A stretch of DNA of 64,000 bases from Arenicola marina (GCA_964019135.1 OZ025257.1:20735971-20799970), one strand, 5' to 3'; counted from the stretch's first letter, positions 11,336-23,165 are shown. Numbers and translations: made by a program. The notes: a model not told the origin generated them from the letters alone.

Positions 11336-13266
11336 TATACATGCACCTTCCCCTGTTGAAATGATACTTTAAAGATTCGCACATGAGTAGTCGCCCAGGA
11401 GGATGGAGGAGGGTGCGGTGGGGGCGTACAGGGCAGACAGGGTGTCATGAGGAGATACTGGCCTACGTCGTAATGGTTGTTGACCCAGTGGAGGGTGTCA
11501 ACTTGGAGTCAACCGGTACAGGGTGTTCTCACTATGCAAGGATACACCCTACATTCATGGTCATTAAGTAATCTGTTAATAATAATGTCCATATTTAAAC
11601 TAATTTGCCATAATTATATATAGAAATAGGCCTGCACATGTTCAATGCGTTTTCATATTAACTGATCTACAGAAGCATTAACATGACATATCGGATGTTT
11701 TCTTTGGTCATGGTGCTTCTTTTATGAGGCACCATGTAGTACAAAAAAGGCTGCTTGACTGGGTTATGTATCGCCTTGGGTAATCTTTGCAAGACGCCAG
11801 CCCGGATCACAGGTCAATTGTTCATTCGGTTGGATCATCGCGCGATTCATTTCGCAGAGCCACGTGGTCTGTCACGTCTGGGTGCATGCGCACTTGGTCG
11901 ACCATCGTCGAAACACCGAGAACAGATTTGCGATTTATTTTTGGCTTTTTTTTTCATTTTATTTTGTCTTCATAACAATAAATAAATGGTTACATGAAAA
12001 AATGGCAAATGCGAGTATGTAATAGCGAATACAAACACATAGACGTTAGTTTAAATGACGGAAGAAGAAGTTTCCATCATTAAGATATAATCAAGTATAC
12101 TCGACGACATACCGCAAGCAAGTTATGAGACGCCAAGCGACAATAGTCAATATCAGGAATGATTTTGTTTTATTGTCCGGAGAGCAATCACAATTGCCCG
12201 TGAATACGGGTTGTTCTTAATTGACCAAAAAGAACATAACCATCCTGAATGACAGGTTAAACATTCTCGAACGAAATCTGTTGGTTTTATCGTGTTTATT
12301 CAGACAACGGATTCACAAATTGCCGGGGCATGCAGGGCAGTCGTTGTGTCTGCAGCCTTTCGATCTGGTCCGAACCTGCCCTGGCCTTTTGTCACCCCGA
12401 CATTAATGACGGGCTTCTACACAGCGAAGACATCAAACAAGACATATAGATTTATATACGAAGGATTACTGCTAACTGACCTTCGATCGAAAGCGGTTTA
12501 ATATCTTATACGAGACGGCATATTATTCTTGACATTTGGTTCTTAGTATACAGTTGTTAACATGATTTTTTCTGCAACCTTCAATGGATTTAAGATGCAG
12601 CCGTTTACGAAAGGTAACATAATACGGTTCTTGCCTTTCGTACCATGATGCTTCAGTGAGTAGAAAAGACCAGGGCTTCTTTTTGTTGCACAAAAGGTGT
12701 GCAACAAAAAAGGTGTTGAATAATATCACAGTTCATGAATACAATGTTTCAAGGATGATGTTGTCTCTATAGCATTTACCAGCTGGCCATTCTGTTAGAA
12801 CGGGGAAGGCCGAGAACTGGCATCTAATGTTACAAGCCCAGTGGGGACGTAGCTTCCAGTCTACATTGGCTGGATGGTGACTTATATAGTAACTATAAAA
12901 TACCCATGATTTAATAGCTGGTGTTGTATAGTGTTGGTGGTGCACCGGGTTAAGTCGTGGGTGACGTCAACAGGTACTTAACTAGCCGTGTGGTGAATTT
13001 ATAGCTTCACTTAATTAAAAAGCTTATTTATCAATTTATAGCTGTCCTTACTTAACTGGAGAATGACGGTTCTGTCCGAAACAGTCACCTACATTGGGCG
13101 GTAGATTTCCGGATACTTTCTGTGCGTAGGGTCAAGTCGTTAGTTCAGAATATAAACTCTTATTTGATTAAAATGTCACTTGTCGCGTCCAACGTGGAAT
13201 CTTTTCCAAAACTGTGGTTGGTCAGGTTCATGGTTGTATAGTCTCTCTCCATCCATCAATTGTTAA
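11336..13266. other. intergenic, no gene seen
   Basis: About 1.9 kb without a supported exon. A perfect short hairpin occurs near 12680-12712 (TTTTTGTTGCACA with its inverse). Confidence 0.45.
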
Positions 13267-13272
13267 TTTATT
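13267..13272 (-). terminator. candidate poly(A) signal of the SLC34 gene
   Basis: TTTATT on the plus strand reads AATAAA on the minus strand, about 320 bp past the SLC34 stop codon at 13596-13598. If it is used, the 45-bp tandem repeat at 13289-13505 lies in the 3' UTR. Confidence 0.4.
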
Positions 13273-13288
13273 AGCCTTATAATCACAG

Positions 13289-13505
13289 GCCAATAAGAGC
13301 TTTCTGGTCGTGTCCACAGCTCCATGGTAACACGCCAATAAGAGCTTTCTGGTCGTGTCCACAGCTCCATGGTAACACGCCAATAAGAGCTTTCTGGTCG
13401 TGTCCACAGCTCCATGGTGACACGCCAATAAGAGCTTTCTGGTCGTGTCCACAGCTCCATGGTAACACGCCAATAAGAGCTTTCTGATCGTGTCCACAGC
13501 TCCAT
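13289..13505. repeat. 45-bp tandem repeat, about 5 copies
   Basis: The unit begins CCAATAAGAGCTTTCTGGTC and ends CTCCATGGTAACACG. Copies are nearly identical. Because 45 is divisible by 3 and the unit is stop-free in several frames, it creates repetitive open frames on the minus strand. It lies between the SLC34 stop codon and its likely poly(A) signal. Confidence 0.97.
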
Positions 13506-13595
13506 GTTGTTAGGTCAACAGTCAAATATCAAAGGTAAACTACTTGGATCGTCTTTCATTTGTCTACAGTGTCGATCTCCACGTCGTCCACAGGT

Positions 13596-14653
13596 CTATA
13601 ATCGAACCTCATCGATGATCTCGCTGTGGCTAAATGCAGGGTTGACGAGGCCGCCTGACGTCATTTCCGGCATTACGACATCCTGAACCTGGGCGGAGTC
13701 CTTGTAGATGATCTGCACCGACCTGCAGCTGTCCGCGCGACTTCGGGATCCGGCGCTACTGACGCTGCTGACGCTGGCCGTCTCGGGATCGACTACCCGG
13801 CAACACTTGCAGCATTTACAACACTTCCGGCAGGTGTCGTTAAAGCACACAGCCTTGATGGCCTTGTCGTAGGGGGCCAGCGACCGGCAGGCCAGTGGCA
13901 GCCACTTCCAATTCTGGAGGCAGGTGGGCAGCTTGAGCCGGCAGTAGTTCTGCATGACCTTGATGATCACGATGAAGATGACGACGGCCAGCACGGGGAC
14001 GAGGACCCCGACGAGAACCTGCCAGCCGGCCAAACTCAACCCGAAGATGGAGACCGGGAAGACGAAGAAGAGCAGAACGATGTAGGCGATGGCGAACCAG
14101 CGGTATTTGGCCGTGGTGTTGCCCAGGAACTTGGCCCCCAAGATGGGCAGCTTCCTCATGAAGGGTATCGGGTAGTACATGAGGATGCCCGTGATGTTGA
14201 AGAACAGATGGCACATGGAGACCTGCATGGTGTTGCGCACGGCCTCTGGGCTGGCCGTCAGCGCGGCCATGATGCTGGTCAGCGTCGTGCCGATGTTGGA
14301 GCCCAGCGTGAGCGGGTACATGCGCTCCACCGAGATGATCCCCATGCCGACCAGCGGGGTCAGCGTCGAGGTGAAGACGGAACTGCTCTGCAGCAACATC
14401 GTGATTCCAGCGCCCATCAGGATGGCCAAGTAGCCCGTCAGGAAGGCGGCCTTGCCCGGCAGCTGGGCGTTGACGCCGATCCGGATGGCCTTGGCCATGG
14501 GTCCCCGGAAGACGACGTTCAGGATCTTCACCATGATGATGACGGAGGTGAGGAGGACGAAGAGGGAACAGACGAACAGGATGGCGCCTACCTCCATATC
14601 GGACAGGTTACACCACGTGTCCTCTACGCCACACCCCGCAAAGAGGTGGGAGC
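13596..14653 (-). CDS. SLC34A: SLC34 exon 7 (terminal): second repeat, Cys cluster, C-tail
   Basis: The acceptor is GTTGCAG. The exon begins by completing a split Cys codon and continues [20 protein letters not shown], then several membrane segments with QSSSVFTS and LGSNIGTT. The cytosolic tail contains [11 protein letters not shown], a Ser-rich stretch and the terminus EVRL, TAG (13596-13598). The exon is markedly GC-rich, which creates antisense open frames at 14179-14805 that are shadows. Confidence 0.95.
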
Positions 14654-17600
14654 CTGCAACACGAAGAAAGGGGACCCGCACCGTCACCAAACGGAAACAT
14701 TCAGGTAATAACCCGGAGATTCAGGGTATAGGACATTCATGCAAGCATTCAAGTAACAACCCGGAGGCGCAGGGTACAAGACATAACATCATTAACATCA
14801 AGTAACAAAGAGAAGACCACTGACCGTTTAAATTTAAAAACTGCTACGTGAAAGTTCAAATAATCCACTTACATGTGGTGGATGCCGTGTGGTTGACATC
14901 GGTCCAATAGAATGTGTTGGAGTCATTGGAAGAGCCAGTGCAGTTGGTCAGGTTCATGCCCAGCGTAAACTGGTCATTCGTGATGGTATCCACATAGGTC
15001 TCATTGACGTCGCCTTAGAATTACAGACATTAGGCATGTAGCAAAACGTTATTTCCTATTTAATAAGATACACAGAAAGTATAATGAAGTAATAGTGCTA
15101 GTGACAAAGGAATTGCAGTATTATGGTTACAGGTAGCTTTTTAATTTCAATATAAACGCGCAAATCACAAATTAGACATTTTTCGACAGAAACAAACATT
15201 TACAAAAATTGTAACTCAGCAATGGAAACCCCTACATAATTGGCGACAAAAAAGCGAACGAAATTATGTAAATATTAAAGCTGCATATTTTCAATTTAAT
15301 ATTCAATAACGTGTACAGTTGTACATTACACTTACCACAGGGAAATGTTTGTACAAATTCATCATAGACCGGTGTGCAGTAGTACTTGCAGATGGGATAT
15401 TTCTCTTTCTCGGTCTCCTCGGCAATGGCCGATACAACCGATTTGTCCACCTGAAGTTAACAGGTTAACTGCCATGATATCCTTCATCAACTCCTAATAT
15501 GCGTTGACCAATAATAACTGCCACTTGTTCGTCTTTAAACATGAATATATGCATATGATACGATACGGTTCTTAGGCTATACAAAAGATGGATTATATGT
15601 TTGGGATAATTGCTGAAAACATGATTTGGAGTATTTTTTGTAGCAGAAAAGCCAGTAAGTAGAACTTAGCGGCAAATCACTGGCTGGTGTGACGCCACAT
15701 TTCGACAATAATGAAGTCGCAATTCCACGCCATACTGACGCCATACTGACGCCATACTGACGCCATACTGACGCCACACTGACGCCATACTGACGCCATA
15801 CTGACGCCGTGTTTCGAAGCTATAAAGCCGCCACATTTTGACGTCATACTGACGTCATGCTGACGTCATGCTAACGTCATGCTGATGACATAATGATGCC
15901 ATACTGACGCCATACTGACGCCATACTGACGCCATACTGACGCCGTGTTTCTAAGCTATAATGCCACCACATTTCGACGTCATATTGACGTCATACGGTC
16001 GCCATACTGACGTCAAACGGTCGCCATACTGACGCCATACTGACGCCATACTGATGCCGTACTGACGTCATAGTGACAACATACTGACGCCGCGTTTCGA
16101 CGCCATCACTACGCGACTTCCGGATACATCCACCACAGCCCACCCACCCACCCTAGCACGTAACAACAACACCCACCTGGACGATGCGTTTGGTGAGCGG
16201 GTCAGTGATGACCTTGAGGAACTGGGGCTCGTCGAAGTCGCTGGACTCCTTCACGTCCATGGTGTTGACGATCGCCTGGCTCAGGTAGAAGAGGTAGCCG
16301 GTGGCCGCTTCGATAGGCAGCAGCACAAACACCGTCAGCCAGTTGAACATGTCGTGCACCGTGGCCCCGGCGAAGGACCGCCGGAAGACCTCCAAATCCG
16401 TGGCTTGGGACATCGACACGAGGCTGTTGGTCACCGATGTCCCGATGTTGGCGCCCATGATGATGTAGATACTCTGCTCCACAGTCAGCACTGGAGGGAA
16501 GAAATGGCTGGTGTGTGAGGCCATGGCCATTAGGATGGCATATGAAGGTAAGCATGAAGGGCAAGAAACCTCCCGGGACAGTGACAAAAGAGAACTATTT
16601 TTGACATTGACTCTTTGTCAAGACAACCATTCTTGACATTGACTTCTTGTCAAGACAACCATTCTTGACATTGACTGTCAAATGATAACTATTCTTGACA
16701 TTGACTGCCAAATGATAACTATTCTTGACATTGACTCTTTATCAAAAAAAAATCATTCTTGAAGTTGACGCTTTATCAAAGGTAAACCATTCTTGACACT
16801 GACTCTTTATCAAAAGAGACATGCAATCACCTAGTCTTTCCTTTGCAAACTTTGTATTTTATATAACCTATTTCTGCGAGTGTCTTGACCTTGTCACTCA
16901 CCGTTGGAGCCGACCATGGCGACCACGATGGAGGTGGAGGTGGAGGAGCTCTGGAGGAGCACGGTGGCCAGGATACCGAGCATAAGGCCAGCGATGGGGT
17001 TGTTCAGGATCACGCTGTTGGTAAACGCCTCGGCAGCCACCCGACCTGGCGCAGGGAGAGAACGAACACCGTATGTTAAAAAATATACATATACTGAACA
17101 GGGAAGTAGTTTTCTATGCTATAGGAAAAATATATGGATATTTGTTGACGCTATATTAAGTTTTGACAACCGTATGAATGAAATACTGGCTGGTAGACAC
17201 ATGTGACCAACAGTGTAATATCTAGATAGCTAGACATTTCACAATCTTAGGTTTGTCGGTGGCAATACATGCATGACGTTATAGGGTGTCCTCTCTCATT
17301 AAATCATGGACATTTTAAGCAAAGGATATGTCATATATGTGGACCGACACGGGCAGTGGGAGTTGCCATACCTAACTCAATTGACCATGCTTTCATTTCA
17401 TTGGCTAAATTCGTATACCACATAGTATAGTGCCGCCCTCTATTGGCCAAGCCATTCGCATTCACCAATGCGTTACATCCAGACGCGTTAATTGCTGCGA
17501 ATGTGTTTTTGTTTGTGTGGCGGTTTATCACGGAAATGAACATCGTGATCATCCCCCATTTGCACCCGATAAAAGTTCAGTGTCCATTATGGAATACCAA

Positions 17601-18522
17601 CCTGCGAGTAGCTGGAAGGCAGACGTCAGCAGATCCAGTGAACAGATGAAAATATAGAGCAGTCCAAGTGCGAAGCAGACTCCGCCCAAGAGAGCAAATA
17701 CACGACCAATCTTCCCCAGCGTCGAGAGTTCTGGAGACAACATTTCAAAACACTAAACTTTCGCGTCGTAGAATTAACTATGAACTATGACAATATGCAA
17801 CCTATATATAAAGTATTGAAAAGGGATTTCAAAGGATTGAACTTTAGTTTGCATTTTGTACATTTGGATTGTCTGGATGGGCAGGTTCATTTAACCATGA
17901 TTGATTGTCTTGTCTCAAAAAAGGTGTTGCATGACGGGAAAAAGTACTGTTCCGTGGTGATGGCGTCGTTACTGACCTTTCCACGGAGTGGAGTCGTCGA
18001 CCACTTCGATGGCATTGACGTCGAAGCGGTCAATTTTCTTGGCCGCTTCCTGGCTGTCGTCTCTGCCATCGTCCTCGTCCTCCGAAGAGGAGCAGGAGCT
18101 GCTAGAACCTGACGACGTCGAGGGGCTAGGAGGCGGCCGATCGTAGTCCATGGAAGCCGGGTCGTAGTTCAGGTCCATGATGATCTGACTCTCGAATGCC
18201 CCCTCCTTCTCCTTGTCTGTCCCCTTGATGCCTTCCAAAGTGAAGAAGACGGCTTGCTCAAGCGGCACCTTTTTCTCCATGTCGTCGGCTTGGGTCTGCA
18301 GGACATCCCGTTGGGCGGCACTTTCCTCCAGCAGACGGCGCTCCTTGTCTTCCGCGGACCAGTGGACGCTTGCCATCGTTGCGGCTCGCTTTGCACTATG
18401 TCTGGTAGACTCTTCAGGAACTTGGCTTCTTTGGCTGTTTACTCGATTTTTGGGTGATCTTGCTTCTTCTGTGATCTTTTCCTTGTGTACCCCTTTAACT
18501 AGTAGGCTCGGTTTCTTTGGCT
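13596..18522 (-). CDS. SLC34A: Na+/phosphate cotransporter, SLC34 (NaPi-II) family, 7 exons recognised
   Basis: The product is predicted to couple Na+ entry to inorganic phosphate uptake across the plasma membrane. Exons on the minus strand are 17977-18522, 17602-17730, 16902-17045, 16177-16490, 15336-15450, 14873-15013 and 13596-14653; every internal splice phase agrees. From the ATG at 18376 the protein is 766 aa, slightly longer than vertebrate NaPi-IIb (about 690). It has an acidic/Ser-rich cytosolic N-terminus, then the family hallmark of two inverted repeats, each with a QSSS motif (Q208 and Q503) followed by an [A/S]NIGT motif (about 239 and 532). Between them is a large extracellular loop with cysteines and NxS/T glycosylation sites. 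The C-tail has a cysteine cluster (about 689-698), as in NaPi-IIb, and ends DEVRL. The start is uncertain: the frame stays open upstream of 18376 to the acceptor at 18523-18525. Confidence 0.95.
14873..15013 (-). CDS. SLC34A: SLC34 exon 6: extracellular loop
   Basis: CTAAG acceptor, GTAAGT donor, phase 1 on both sides. Encodes [16 protein letters not shown] through [12 protein letters not shown] to NHTASTT, with several N-glycosylation sequons, as expected of the large extracellular loop. Confidence 0.85.
15336..15450 (-). CDS. SLC34A: SLC34 exon 5
   Basis: Encodes [18 protein letters not shown] followed by CKYYC and ends TFPC plus one base before GTAAGT. Starts in phase 0 after a TTCAG acceptor. 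It corresponds to the start of the extracellular loop in family members. Confidence 0.9.
15725..16095. repeat. 11-bp tandem repeat in SLC34 intron 4
   Basis: Units of GCCATACTGAC, with variants GTCATACTGAC and GTCATGCTGAC, are interrupted by GCCGTGTTTCGAAGCTATAA-type spacers that themselves recur three times. Many units contain TGACGTCA-like cores by chance of the unit sequence. Confidence 0.9.
16177..16490 (-). CDS. SLC34A: SLC34 exon 4: first repeat, NIGT motif
   Basis: TCCAG acceptor and GTGGGT donor. Encodes [20 protein letters not shown] and [20 protein letters not shown], strongly conserved across NaPi-II proteins, and ends LTKRIVQ. Confidence 0.95.
16595..16820. repeat. about 33-36-bp repeat in SLC34 intron 3
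   Basis: Repeats built on ATTCTTGACATTGACT followed by TCTTTGTCAAGACAACC or GTCAAATGATAACT, six or seven units with decay. Confidence 0.85.
16902..17045 (-). CDS. SLC34A: SLC34 exon 3: first QSSS motif
   Basis: GCCAG acceptor and GTGAGT donor. Encodes the segment [17 protein letters not shown] then [17 protein letters not shown], the first Na+/phosphate-binding repeat motif of SLC34. Confidence 0.95.
17602..17730 (-). CDS. SLC34A: SLC34 exon 2: first membrane segment
   Basis: CTCCAG acceptor; donor GTTGGT after CTCGCAG. Encodes [17 protein letters not shown] and the membrane stretch [20 protein letters not shown], typical of the NaPi-II N-terminal helix. Confidence 0.93.
17977..18522 (-). 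CDS. SLC34A: SLC34 exon 1 (first recognised): cytosolic N-terminus
   Basis: TTTCAG acceptor (18523-18525) and GTCAGT donor. It ends VVDDSTPWK, matching the family's DPW-type motif before helix 1. The ATG at 18376 has A at -3 and G at +4 and would give 133 residues here. The same frame stays open for about 48 codons upstream, so translation could instead begin in an unseen upstream exon. A Ser-rich run followed by acidic EDEDD lies near the 3' side. Confidence 0.8.
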
Positions 18523-19740
18523 CTGAAATGAAAAAAAAAACGTCCATCATAGCGGTCAGGTTTCCGGTTTTTGCTCTCTTCTTTTGTGCCATCTATTATT
18601 GGACAACCTTACTTGGAATCATTCGCGTGTGACCTGTTAATCCCCCCCCCCCCCCCCGCACTCACCCCCCCCCCCCCACTCCTCGTCCCGCGCCCCATTT
18701 GTGAAGAGCCAAGCATTAGTCTGCGGAGATTTCATATTACCCAAAGCGAATCACTAATACAATCCAAATACCGCACATGGCTTTAGCGCTAAACTCGATA
18801 CCACTGCTATTAGCAAGGATGATACTAGTAATTGCTTGGTTATGGTGACCAATTTCGGAAGATGAAATCACTCTTCCCAAATCATCTTGTCAGGAAGGCC
18901 ATTGTTTTGAAAAAAAATGGACAATCGATTTTTTCGAAGGAAATTTTGTTCACAAAACGCGAAGTCATGCACCAGGAGAGTGTGGAACTACTTAAAAAAT
19001 CTAAAAGATATAATTAAAAGCATGTCAATTAGTTCTCGAAACCGAAGAGAGTCAGGATTTCAAAAAGAATTGCCCGACATGCAAAAATTATTGTAGGGCA
19101 GCTAAAACTCGGGTGAAACTGTGTCAGTATCCATGGGGACCCCCCCCCCCCCCACACACACACACACCGCCCCTCTTCTAAGATAGATTAAGGTTACCTG
19201 CTGTGTAACGCTGCTTCCTGTTATCACCATGACTGACCAATCATGGTAAGACAAGACAGTCTCGGGACAAGAGTTGACTTCGATGCAGTATCTTTTTGAT
19301 TATACAACTTCCCGTTTTTTAATATAAAAATTTCGTTGTCTGAATTTTGCAATGCGGCAATGTCGCATGTCGTCACTTACCACTTCCAGATCTCTGCTTC
19401 TGGTTATGTAAAAATAATTACAAAATAAGCTGATGATACTTTACCAATAACTAAGAAAAAATTGTTAAATAACGAAAAAGGGAAAACTTTAATTCACAAT
19501 CTTAATTAAGTGTTGATATCTTACCGTGTCTTAATCAGTCAATCCATAAGGTAAGGTGCGCGGTCTATTGTCGTTGATGCTGCAGCGCGCTAGAAGGCAT
19601 CGAGCTGTGACGTCACAACGGTACCGGGTGGTTGTGTCTCTGTAGGATGAGTTGATTATCTCCTGTTTGGAGTACGCCTTAGTCGGGCAGGTCCGACTCA
19701 GGCGTAACTAGACTTGCAACGATCGCAGCTGTGCGAGGCC

Positions 19741-19748
19741 CTTTTATA
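19741..19748 (-). promoter_or_regulatory. candidate TATA box for the SLC34 gene
   Basis: The minus strand reads GGCGGGGTATAAAAGGGCC, a consensus TATA box in a GC-rich flank, about 1.2 kb upstream of the first recognised SLC34 exon. A CAG/GTAACC donor on the same strand at about 19197 could end a 5'-UTR exon. The assignment is inferred from position only. Confidence 0.4.
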
Positions 19749-19834
19749 CCCCGCCGAAATGAGGGGGTGTTACGAGAGCTCCACGAGGACGCGTCCTGCT
19801 CTCCACACCCCTCTCCCACCTCCCCGCCCCTCCC

Positions 19835-20938
19835 CCCCCCCCACCCCCTCCCCCCACATGCCCGCCCGATACATTTGCCCGCTTCAAGTCTCTCTTTTTG
19901 CATATGATCGTAGATCAGTCGTCAACTGTGTCTATTGGCCATCTAGACATGAGAAACCCCCCCCCCCCCCGACTCCACCCCCACCCACCAGCCGCCCCAT
20001 GCTCACATTGCCATCTCCATACAGCGGTGCATGACAGTCCAGCACTTAAACTGGCGAAGGCGAGCGACGAGCCCATCCAGGATTATAGGAAGATCACAGG
20101 ATCGCCAAGACGCCATTTCTTAGAAAAATTAATTATCCTTATATACGTGACATTGTATGTTTCGAACCATAACGAGTAGCCGTTAATTCATTGGTCAAGG
20201 CGTGGACCACTGAATAAGAGGCGGCGTCCTTGCTCTTTGCTGTCTTAAAGAGACTGTCTAGGTCACCGATGGGCCGCAAAACACATTGCTATTGTTGTTG
20301 TTTATGTTGCATTCGGAAAGGTCTAGGTCACCACTGAGGCGACAACAACAAAGGGTCAGTCGGCCACCAGGTATCTGTCCTTAAGGAGGTAATAGTTACT
20401 AAATAAGGAAAAATCATAAGGAGAATGTGTACCATGTAGTATGCTCCAGTACAATAGCATATACTTGAATTTATATCATATGAACACATATGTTTAGATT
20501 CGGGTTTTTTAACAAGAAATGCAAAGCTATTCCGCAAGAAGGACGTCTGCTATGGGTTGCAATAACATCCAACGCCGGATCCAGGGGACGATAATAGTTT
20601 TAGAAAAAGGTTGAAATTAAGAAATTAAGTTTGTGAACAGTTTTTGTTATCATGTAAAAACCCTGTATTATGGCTCGTATGATATATATTCTCAAATTAT
20701 AAAACGATCATTGTTACACGACAGGTTGTTGGCCAATACATGTACATACATACATCAACACTAACCAATTATGGTTAAAGGCGGGGCTAACTATATTGTA
20801 ATCTTTACATTGCGGTTAATAATAAATATCTTATATTTAGTATTCATGTAATGTGATGTAATGACCTTCCCTGTACCCTTGTTCCATTAAAACCGTGCAA
20901 CAATAAAGCTCTCTTAGCGTGATGGTCTGTGTGGTCTG
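19835..20938. other. intergenic, nothing recognised
   Basis: C-homopolymer tracts at about 19833 and 19958; AT-rich remainder. No supported gene. Confidence 0.45.
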
Positions 20939-21765
20939 ATGGCCTGTTATGTGTCCCTGTCCTGTGTCCCTGTTCTGTGCCCCTGCTCTGTGCCCCTGCT
21001 CTGTGTTCCTGATCTGTGTTCCTGATCTGTGTTCCTGATCTGTGTTCCTGATCTGTGCCCCTGCTCTGTGCCCCTGCTCTGTGTTCCTGATCTGTGTTCC
21101 TGATCTGTGTTCCTGATCTGTGTTCCTGATCTGTGTTCCTGATCTGTGTCCCTGATCTGTGTTCCTGATCTGTGTCCCTGATCTGTGTTCCTGATCTGTG
21201 TCCCTGATCTGTGCCCCTGCTATGTGTTCCTGATCTGTGTCCCTGATCTGTGTTCCTGATCTGTGTCCCTGATCTGTGTTCCTCATCTGTGCCCCTGCTC
21301 TGTGTTCCTGATCTGTGTCCCTGATCTGTGTTCCTGATCTGTGTTCCTGATCTGTGTCCCTGATCTGTGTTCCTGATCTGTGTCCCTGATCTGTGCCCCT
21401 GCTCTGTGTTCCTGATCTGTGTCCCTGATCTGTGTTCCTGATCTGTGTCCCTGATCTGTGCCCCTGCTCTGTGTCCCTGATCTGTGTCCATGATCTGTGT
21501 TCCTGATCTGTGTCCCTGATCTGTGTTCCTGATCTGTGTTCCTGATCTGTGTCCCTGATCTGTGTTCCTGATCTGTGTCCCTGATCTGTGCCCCTGCTCT
21601 GTGTTCCTGATCTGTGTCCCTGATCTGTGTTCCTGATCTGCGTCCCTGATCTGTGTTCCTGATCTGTGTCCCTGATCTGTGCCCCTGCTCTGTGTTCCTG
21701 ATCTGTGTCCCTGATCTGTGTTCCTGATCTGTGTCCCTGGTCTGTGTCCCTGATCTGTGCACTTA
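20939..21765. repeat. 13-bp minisatellite (CCTGATCTGTGTT), about 63 units
   Basis: Units alternate among CCTGATCTGTGTT, CCTGATCTGTGTC and CCTGCTCTGTGCC. The unit has no minus-strand stop in any frame, so all three frames are open and a 13-aa protein periodicity arises from 3 x 13 bp. It is not a gene. Confidence 0.97.
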
Positions 21766-22827
21766 CTATACTTCTGGAAATGTGTGGTGTGATGTTATTA
21801 CAAAATTCCACAGTATAATTCAGTATAAGAAACAAAAAAATGTCTGGAATCAAAACAATGTAATAATGACAATAATAAGTTATATTCTGTTTCAAGACGG
21901 GTTGCCTCTCTAGCTCTATCCTCCGGTAATCGACGGAATATCGTCATATGGTGCGCCATAATTGATGTCATGCTAAGGCGTACTTATAAACTGTATGTAT
22001 TCAAGGTTGGTATCAACACAAGTATCGGACATAAGAAACTTACATATTACTTAGACTTAGGAAGTGCTACCAAGGAAATAACCATATATATAGGCTGCAT
22101 GTTGAATGCAGAAACCCCCCCGCTATTCAACCGAAATGGAAGCTGGAAGACATATCATGCCAGCAGATCAACGCCAGACACATTACAAATGTACGCATTC
22201 ATGTCTTACACTCCGGGAAGCTAGGACATAATGAAAGATTAAAGTATGCCACATAACGCAGTTTGTCCGCTTGCACGTCCTAAACTTAGAGTGACAGCTC
22301 TTCTGATTCGTCCAGCAATGAGCCAATGAAATAACTGCCCACTGAACAATTAAGGTCTCAAATGTCGTGGCCACACAACGCCAATCTCGTAAGGTATCGG
22401 TCACATAAAACGAGATTAATTTGCATGCCCTATATACGGGGGATGAAAAGGCGCCCCCGACGGGAGCAAAATCACCCAATGCGCCCTCCCCCCCCCCTCC
22501 CATCCCACACACACGCACTCCGCCCTCCTCTAAATACTCAAATAAGGGGATATAAATAGGTTTGAAGTAGGCATAAATTACAGCTTTTATCGTCACCATT
22601 TACCCGAAAACATTTTGGTTTTTTGTTTACGGATGGCAGTAGGCCTAACTATTTTCTTTCAAACATGTGGTCCTGCCCCTGCTCGTAAGTTTTTTAGCGT
22701 CCTCGATCCTAATCAGTGATACGACCACGAAGCGGAAGATTAGTTCATGCGATCACCGGGGAGGCGCCGGTTGTTAGATTTTCATTTAATCCTTAAGGCT
22801 GGACACAGTTTGCAGTATCCCACTGCA
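21766..22827. other. intergenic, nothing recognised
   Basis: AT-rich, with a C run at 22487-22498. No supported gene. Confidence 0.45.
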
Positions 22828-23165
22828 GCGGGTGGTGGGGGGGGGGGGGGGGGGGGGCATGGGGGGTCATGTTCCCAGACGATGCAGAATAAATTTCTTT
22901 ATTCCCAGATCGCGAAGAATTAAAAGAAGAACTCCCTGCATTCAATGGAAGGGCGGATACATGATACTGAATTGACGATTTCCCGATTGACGATTATTAA
23001 TATGAAAATTCTCAGTTCACCATAAATGAAACTTGTTGATCACGGCGGTCGGCTAATACCCGATTGCCAGTTCACAAGGAATTATCTTCCTCCTTCCCAG
23101 TTCACGGTGAAATGAAAAGCCCATTACCAGGGAACGCAAATACCCCTTGCCCCCCCCCCCCCCCT
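22828..23165. repeat. dispersed repeat with G/C homopolymer ends (copy B)
   Basis: Inverted relative to the copy at 11041-11335: it starts with a G run (22838-22857) and TCATGTTCCCAGA, passes through TGATCACGGCGGTCGGCTA and ends GTTCCC-like then AAATACCCCTTGCC and a C run (23150-23164). Confidence 0.7.

Noticed and set aside
12680..12712. Hairpin TTTTTGTTGCACA / TGTGCAACAAAAA resembling a terminator
   Set aside because: Rho-independent terminators do not apply to this genome, and no RNA gene is nearby.
13263..13525. Repeat protein frames of 80-89 codons on the minus strand
   Set aside because: All frames of the 45-bp tandem repeat are open. The peptide is not conserved and lies after the SLC34 stop codon.
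14179..14805. Plus-strand frames of 84-166 codons
   Set aside because: Antisense shadows of the GC-rich SLC34 terminal exon.
15725..16095. Additional TGACGTCA-type CRE sites in SLC34 intron 4
   Set aside because: Here the cores arise from the 11-bp repeat unit joined to GTC variants. They are repeat-driven, unlike the cluster at 43.4-43.8 kb.
20837..21895. 352-codon minus-strand frame with 13-residue TDQEHRSGTQIR periodicity
   Set aside because: A 13-bp minisatellite without stops gives the same peptide in all three frames. No gene signals.
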